In this document: positions 5,492-8,346 of the stretch, in pieces | Numbering within the stretch: the stretch's first letter is position 1 | Layout: each line of letters begins with the position of its first letter | DNA from: Bryobacterales bacterium | GTDB taxonomy: Bacteria > Acidobacteriota > Terriglobia > Bryobacterales > Bryobacteraceae | DNA length: 8,346 nt | NCBI GenBank assembly: GCA_025462985.1 | Contig: JAOAPP010000261.1 | Span: 1 to 8,346, forward strand | Direction: 5' to 3' | The notes under the pieces: generated by a model | The model's database searches: none | Told to the model about the DNA's origin: nothing | What the model saw: the letters and a program-made list of their open reading frames with translations, nothing else | Made by a program: the position numbers and the translations under genes

Positions 5492-6160
5492 TTAGGCAGC
5501 GCCTTCTGTGATCACGGCCAATCCGCGACGCGCGGCCCTCAACCGCCGCCACGCAATACTGCACCCGCCGGCAAGCAGCGCGAACGCAATGCCGTAGGCC
5601 AACGTGTCGACCGCGAAGCCCAAGACCATTGGGACAAGTGGCAGCCGCCGACCTGAGTAGGCGCGGCTCCAATCGGGCAGGTCCTTCGTCGCAATCCCAC
5701 GATAAACGATCTCGCGCGCGGGTAGGTCCCACCGGCGACGTTGCGTCACCCCTTCCGGCTCGGGCTCCCCCTCGCTAAACCGACTGGAACCCTGACTATC
5801 CACCACTTCAACACGCGACCTGAGCGCGGGCAAGGGCCAGCCTGCGACACGGTGATAGACCCCACCGTACGGACTACCCCAAAACACGTCCTCCTTCGCC
5901 TTTGCCATGAAACGCTGGCCGCGTAGAGACATGAATACCCAACCAAGCCCGCTCTCACGATCATGAAGCCCGACAACCCCGTCCGGATCGACGGTGTCAG
6001 CAATTCCTTTCGGATTAGGAAATGGCTCGCTCGTTGTACGTTTCGGCGACCACATCGCGCAGCCCCAGGCGACGGCAACGGTGGTTGCCGCCCCGAGGAC
6101 CAGCGATGTGGTCAATGTCCGAGTAAGGCGGATGCCGCAACGATACGGTTGGTGCTGCAT
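5492..6160 (-). CDS. Two-helix membrane protein of a Planctomycetes-type family
   Basis: A 222-residue protein with a membrane helix near residues 13-34, containing VAVAWGCAMWSP, and a second near 179-203. Between them is a 140-residue extracytoplasmic part with an AGWPLPAL segment. The elements AVAWGCA, GWPxxAL and RRLPLxPxxxGFAxxTLxYG, then a helix and an Arg-rich end, recall a large uncharacterised family in Planctomycetes (notably Phycisphaerae). Members I recall usually end in a Cys-rich CPxCGY motif. Here the chain ends with RRGLAVITEGAA, so the Cys motif is missing. Start: the ATG at 6160 is used because an in-frame TAA lies just upstream. The final TAA is part of GCCTAAC (5490-5496), another RYYYAAC-type box. 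Confidence 0.8.
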   Translation of the reverse strand: MQHQPYRCGIRLTRTLTTSLVLGAATTVAVAWGCAMWSPKRTTSEPFPNPKGIADTVDPDGVVGLHDRESGLGWVFMSLRGQRFMAKAKEDVFWGSPYGGVYHRVAGWPLPALRSRVEVVDSQGSSRFSEGEPEPEGVTQRRRWDLPAREIVYRGIATKDLPDWSRAYSGRRLPLVPMVLGFAVDTLAYGIAFALLAGGCSIAWRRLRAARRGLAVITEGAA

Positions 6161-6337
6161 AACAAGAATTCGGCTAAAGGCACTTTAGTCTCCTCTCAGA
6201 ACACTTGCAGGAACATGACGAGAAGCAATCCCGCTACGAGCAAACCTTTTCGGAAGCAAGCCATAGTGTATCAGCGCCGTTTAATGCGTGGAGTTCGGCC
6301 GAACGCATCTTTGGCGAAGCCCTTCGTGCCGTTATGC
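6157..6337 (-). other. Spacer between genes 8 and 7 with complementary end boxes
   Basis: The 266-bp gap carries GCATAAC (minus strand, 6331-6337) and its exact complement GTTATGC (6157-6163, overlapping the ATG of gene 7), 181 bp from end to end. The inner arms needed for an attC fold are not seen. It also holds a 12-bp palindrome, GTTCGGCCGAAC (6293-6304), nested within ATGCGT/ACGCAT. No A, H or B2 module is present. Confidence 0.2.
6196..6264 (-). CDS. Possible 22-residue membrane peptide or gene remnant
   Basis: ATG at 6264 and TGA at 6196-6198 give MACFRKGLLVAGLLLVMFLQ plus VF. It has a short basic head and a single hydrophobic segment, which is exactly the shape of a signal peptide or a single-pass small protein. 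No ribosome binding site precedes it. A GAGGAG motif follows the stop. It may be a true small membrane protein, the cut-off start of a lost exported protein, or chance. Confidence 0.25.
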   Translation of the reverse strand: MACFRKGLLVAGLLLVMFLQVF

Positions 6338-6426
6338 CACGGGCTCATTAACCAATTTCCATCATTTTGGTCGCAATCTTCCTCAGAAGCGCCACCGCGA
6401 GGTTCTTCGTTGAAACTTTGCCCATA

Positions 6427-6819
6427 TTAGTGATAAAACATCATTGTGCTCGCACGAACAGGCTGATCCTTGCGCGATGGCTGATATACCGCAACAACCT
6501 TTGTGCCGTGTGGAAATTCTTTTCCATTCGAGTAGATGCCGATAAACTCGCCGAGCTCATCCGTCCGATTCAAACTTATGTCGGCGAGCCTTCCCCCAAC
6601 TTCGCTCGCTTCTCGGTCCACCCGGTAAATACCGCATCTCACACTACCGCCTGTCACGGCCTCGTCATGCAATCTGACGATGACCTCCCAACGATATGGC
6701 TGCACTTGGGACACCTCAAGCCTTGGGACGGCAGCAGGCGAAATCGGCAGCGGCGTGCATGAGACGAGCGTAAGGCAGGTGAATGAGAACAGGGTCAACG
6801 TAGCATGTCGCATGTTCAT
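6427..6819 (-). CDS. Small lipoprotein, unknown function
   Basis: A 130-residue protein with a textbook lipoprotein signal: a short N-region, a hydrophobic core, and the lipobox LVSC ending at Cys21. The mature part is about 110 residues and strand-rich (YRWEVIVRLHDEAVTGGSVRCGIYRVDRE, then ISLNRTDELGEFIGIYSNGKEF, then TKVVAVYQP), suggesting a small beta sandwich. I do not recognise the family. The start at 6819 lies 27 bp after the stop of gene 9, so the two are probably co-transcribed and both act outside the cytoplasm. A second ATG two codons later is an equally possible start. Confidence 0.8.
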   Translation of the reverse strand: MNMRHATLTLFSFTCLTLVSCTPLPISPAAVPRLEVSQVQPYRWEVIVRLHDEAVTGGSVRCGIYRVDREASEVGGRLADISLNRTDELGEFIGIYSNGKEFPHGTKVVAVYQPSRKDQPVRASTMMFYH

Positions 6820-6846
6820 GAATCAGTTCAATTACTGTAATCGCCT

Positions 6847-7668
6847 TTACTGCGGCTTTCGACCAAAGAGCCACGGATCTAAATCCGTGTGTCTGCGTAG
6901 GTCCTGAAATCGCTGCTCATCGTCCAAATCGATCTCGTAAGTCGGAGGAGCTGAAACGTGCCCGGGCCCTCCAACATACGCCACCTTCACGCTCCAGCCA
7001 TTGGTTCTCGGAGACGGGGTGTACGTCAAGTCAGTCTTTGGCCCGTATAAATGTTCAAGCAGCGCTCGATCAAATACTGTAAAAGACTTTGTGTTGTACC
7101 AGAGCATCCACAGCTTTCCGAGCGCCGACTGAATTTCCTCCATAAGCTGAGCAACCTCGACCGCGCCCTGCGCGTTCGTCACGCGAATATTCTGCTGCCG
7201 GACAAAATCCGTAATCTCGCGAATACGCCAACAACCTTCCTGTTCATTCCCCCGCCAATCCTCGGGCAGGTTCGTGATCATTCCCTTCTGATTCACAAAA
7301 TAAATCCTATCCACATCGCTGCGATGCCCATCGTAGCTGGCATACAAACGCAGGTGTGGAAGGTATCGGGTCAGCAACGGGCTCCGGTATTCCGCGTAGT
7401 GCATCTGCGGGTTGGCCTTCGCAAGTCGATTTGAGAGGCTCAGGAATGCCTGCGTCCACTCGTTGCTCGCCCCTGATTCAGCCGCCCGTCCGTTGGCACA
7501 AAAAAAGACCATCGTGAATGCCAGGATTAGCCCGCAACGTAGGATGTTTGCGTCCAGGTTCGCGCTGGCGACGCCCGCAGCTCGCAGTTCCTGCACCACG
7601 ACGCGCCGCCACCCGCAGAGGGCGTCGACGTTGGCATCAGGGCTTGCAGCTGGAATTGACTTTTTCAT
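6847..7668 (-). CDS. Exported protein with an unusual, possibly chimeric N-terminus
   Basis: From the ATG at 7668 the protein has 273 residues (a GTG at 7683 is also in frame). A hydrophobic stretch, residues about 45-57, followed by ANGRAAES looks like a signal peptide with cleavage near 62, but 44 residues precede it, which is far too long. Those residues (MKKSIPAASPDANVDAL, GWRR, ELRAA) closely resemble, from memory, the start of DUF1801 proteins. The mature part (about 210 residues) has a helix with FLSLSNRLAKA, a YASYDGHRSDVDRIYFVNQKG strand pair, VEVAQLMEEIQSALGKLW, and a GWSVKVAYVGGPG hairpin. I do not recognise its family. It is probably transcribed with the lipoprotein gene 27 bp downstream. 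Confidence 0.75.
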   Translation of the reverse strand: MKKSIPAASPDANVDALCGWRRVVVQELRAAGVASANLDANILRCGLILAFTMVFFCANGRAAESGASNEWTQAFLSLSNRLAKANPQMHYAEYRSPLLTRYLPHLRLYASYDGHRSDVDRIYFVNQKGMITNLPEDWRGNEQEGCWRIREITDFVRQQNIRVTNAQGAVEVAQLMEEIQSALGKLWMLWYNTKSFTVFDRALLEHLYGPKTDLTYTPSPRTNGWSVKVAYVGGPGHVSAPPTYEIDLDDEQRFQDLRRHTDLDPWLFGRKPQ

Positions 7669-7778
7669 GGTGACAAACGGCACAAAGTGACTTCATGTGA
7701 GCGAACAACAAATTGAGCGGCCCGGTTCGCCGCCGTTCCTCTGCAGCGCAGCGCAGTGGTAGATGTTAAGCCTTCTGT
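7669..7778 (-). other. Weak attC-like spacer between genes 10 and 9
   Basis: On the minus strand GCTTAAC (7765-7771), a perfect RYYYAAC box, starts about 7 bases after the stop of gene 10. It is followed by GCGCTGCAG, as in the two better sites, and later by GGGCCGCTCA, similar to their other arm. The arms do not pair well, and no GTTRRRY box was found in the expected place. If real, it is a decayed member of the same type. Confidence 0.25.
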
Positions 7779-8195
7779 TCATCGATCGCCAAAATAATGG
7801 AACTTAATCAACAATCCTTCTGAAATCGTCTGTGCCGTAATCCAGCCCCCAATCTGCACTTTGCCCGAGAGAAAGGCTTCGTATTCACTTGCTGTGATTC
7901 GGTTGGTCCCATCAAACCGAGCTTCGACACTGCCTTCGACTGTATCAAATCCTCCGGTAAGGACAGGATTTACCGCGCGTGACCCGGGCGGCAGCGGAAA
8001 GCGGAAGTCGTCAGCTTTCATACGGCAGTATAGGATGCCTCCCTCGACCAAGACCTTGGGGAGATTCTCCTCATGCAAGCGCCCAATCCGGGAATTGAAA
8101 AAGAGCGGTGCGACTATCTCATCGGCGAACCGGGCAGCCGCGAAAATCAAAACGGCTCCAATCAGCACAGCGACGAGCGTCAAAGCGACTTTCAT
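7779..8195 (-). CDS. Membrane-anchored small protein, unknown function
   Basis: A 138-residue protein from the ATG at 8195. One N-terminal hydrophobic helix (about residues 3-22) serves as an anchor or uncleaved signal. The rest is probably outside the cytoplasm, with strands around LVEGGILYCRMKADDF, GGFDTVEGSVEARFDG and LLIKFHYFGD, and the helix TASEYEAFLSGK between them. No known family is recognised. The start choice is supported by GAGGTGG (minus strand, 8201-8207), a Shine-Dalgarno-like sequence five bases upstream and the only good one in the window. An in-frame GTG at 8204 lies within that motif and is disfavoured. Confidence 0.8.
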   Translation of the reverse strand: MKVALTLVAVLIGAVLIFAAARFADEIVAPLFFNSRIGRLHEENLPKVLVEGGILYCRMKADDFRFPLPPGSRAVNPVLTGGFDTVEGSVEARFDGTNRITASEYEAFLSGKVQIGGWITAQTISEGLLIKFHYFGDR

Positions 8196-8200
8196 CCGGG

Positions 8201-8207
8201 CCACCTC
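8201..8207 (-). promoter_or_regulatory. Ribosome binding site of gene 10
   Basis: GAGGTGG on the minus strand, with five bases to the ATG at 8195. The other genes here lack a clear Shine-Dalgarno sequence, so this one decides the start between GTG 8204 and ATG 8195. Confidence 0.55.
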
Positions 8208-8246
8208 TTGACCTCTGCCTTCTGCCTTTCCGCTAAACCCTGCCGG

Positions 8247-8270
8247 GGAAGGAATTGCAATGGCCCTTCC
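8247..8270. other. Inverted repeat upstream of gene 10
   Basis: GGAAGG at 8247-8252 pairs with CCTTCC at 8265-8270 across a 12-nt loop, 52 bp before the gene start. It could be an operator or a leader hairpin. Nothing else supports a function. Confidence 0.25.
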
Positions 8271-8303
8271 AACCCCCGTCGCGACTCGCGCTTTGAGAAG
8301 TGA

Positions 8304-8346
8304 AACGTCTCTGCTACTGCTCTGGTCTTAAGCGCATGTTTGTTAG
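8304..8346. repeat. Possible partial B2 module at the right edge
   Basis: The blocks CTGCTACTGCT and TCTTAAGCGC resemble CTACTACTGCT and TCTTGACCGC of B2 copy 1 in the same order. On the minus strand the edge begins CTAACAAAC, as expected if a gene-end box is cut by the window boundary. The match is short and the upstream gene is not visible. Confidence 0.35.

Noticed and set aside
5963..6430. Plus-strand ORF of 155 codons across genes 7 and 8
   Set aside because: It lies antisense to well-supported genes and the spacer, and has no recognisable features.
4542..7567. Exact 14-base match CCAGGTTCGCGCTG at 4542-4555 and 7554-7567
   Set aside because: A match of this length is not surprising by chance in a window of this size, and flanking sequence does not extend it clearly.

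Overview
The window carries ten predicted genes, all on the minus strand, with no recombinase, transposase, rRNA or tRNA. Numbered from the left edge, their inferred products are: (1) an NTF2/SnoaL-like lipoprotein; (2) a TPR-like helical lipoprotein; (3) a small three-helix membrane protein; (4) a DUF4279 protein; (5) a two-helix membrane protein with a PH-like tail; (6) a DUF6714-like protein; (7) a two-helix protein of a type I associate with Planctomycetes; (8) a small lipoprotein; (9) an exported protein with an odd N-terminus; (10) a short membrane-anchored protein. Most are single genes of unknown function. Only genes 9 and 8 (27 bp apart) look like an ordinary operon.

Organism: the mix of families and the repeat-rich spacers with module-like hairpins look most like the Planctomycetes-Verrucomicrobia group, and I favour a soil or freshwater verrucomicrobium. 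This rests on memory of the families and repeat style, not on a marker gene.

The spacers are the most interesting part. One type is a mosaic of three modules that keep the same order. In transcription direction it runs: gene stop, B2 (about 70 bp), H (a hairpin plus a conserved tail), A (about 180-260 bp), next gene start. Different spacers keep different subsets: A+H at 622-960, H+B2 at 2231-2493, truncated A+B2 at 4357-4635, A plus a decayed H at 5184-5447, and possibly part of B2 at the right edge. The second type lies between genes 4/3 and 5/4 and resembles integron attC sites. It has outer arms GCTGCAGCG and CRCTGAGC that pair with one extra unpaired G, about 5-nt spacers, and boxes close to RYYYAAC and GTTRRRY that sit next to stop and start codons. 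The 10/9 spacer has a weaker version.

My reading is that this may be part of a chromosomal gene-cassette array with partly decayed recombination sites. The canonical boxes are imperfect, no integrase is visible, and most spacers lack an attC-like fold, so this is a hypothesis. The genes show no common pathway. What they share is small size, one orientation, frequent export or membrane location, and the spacer system between them.
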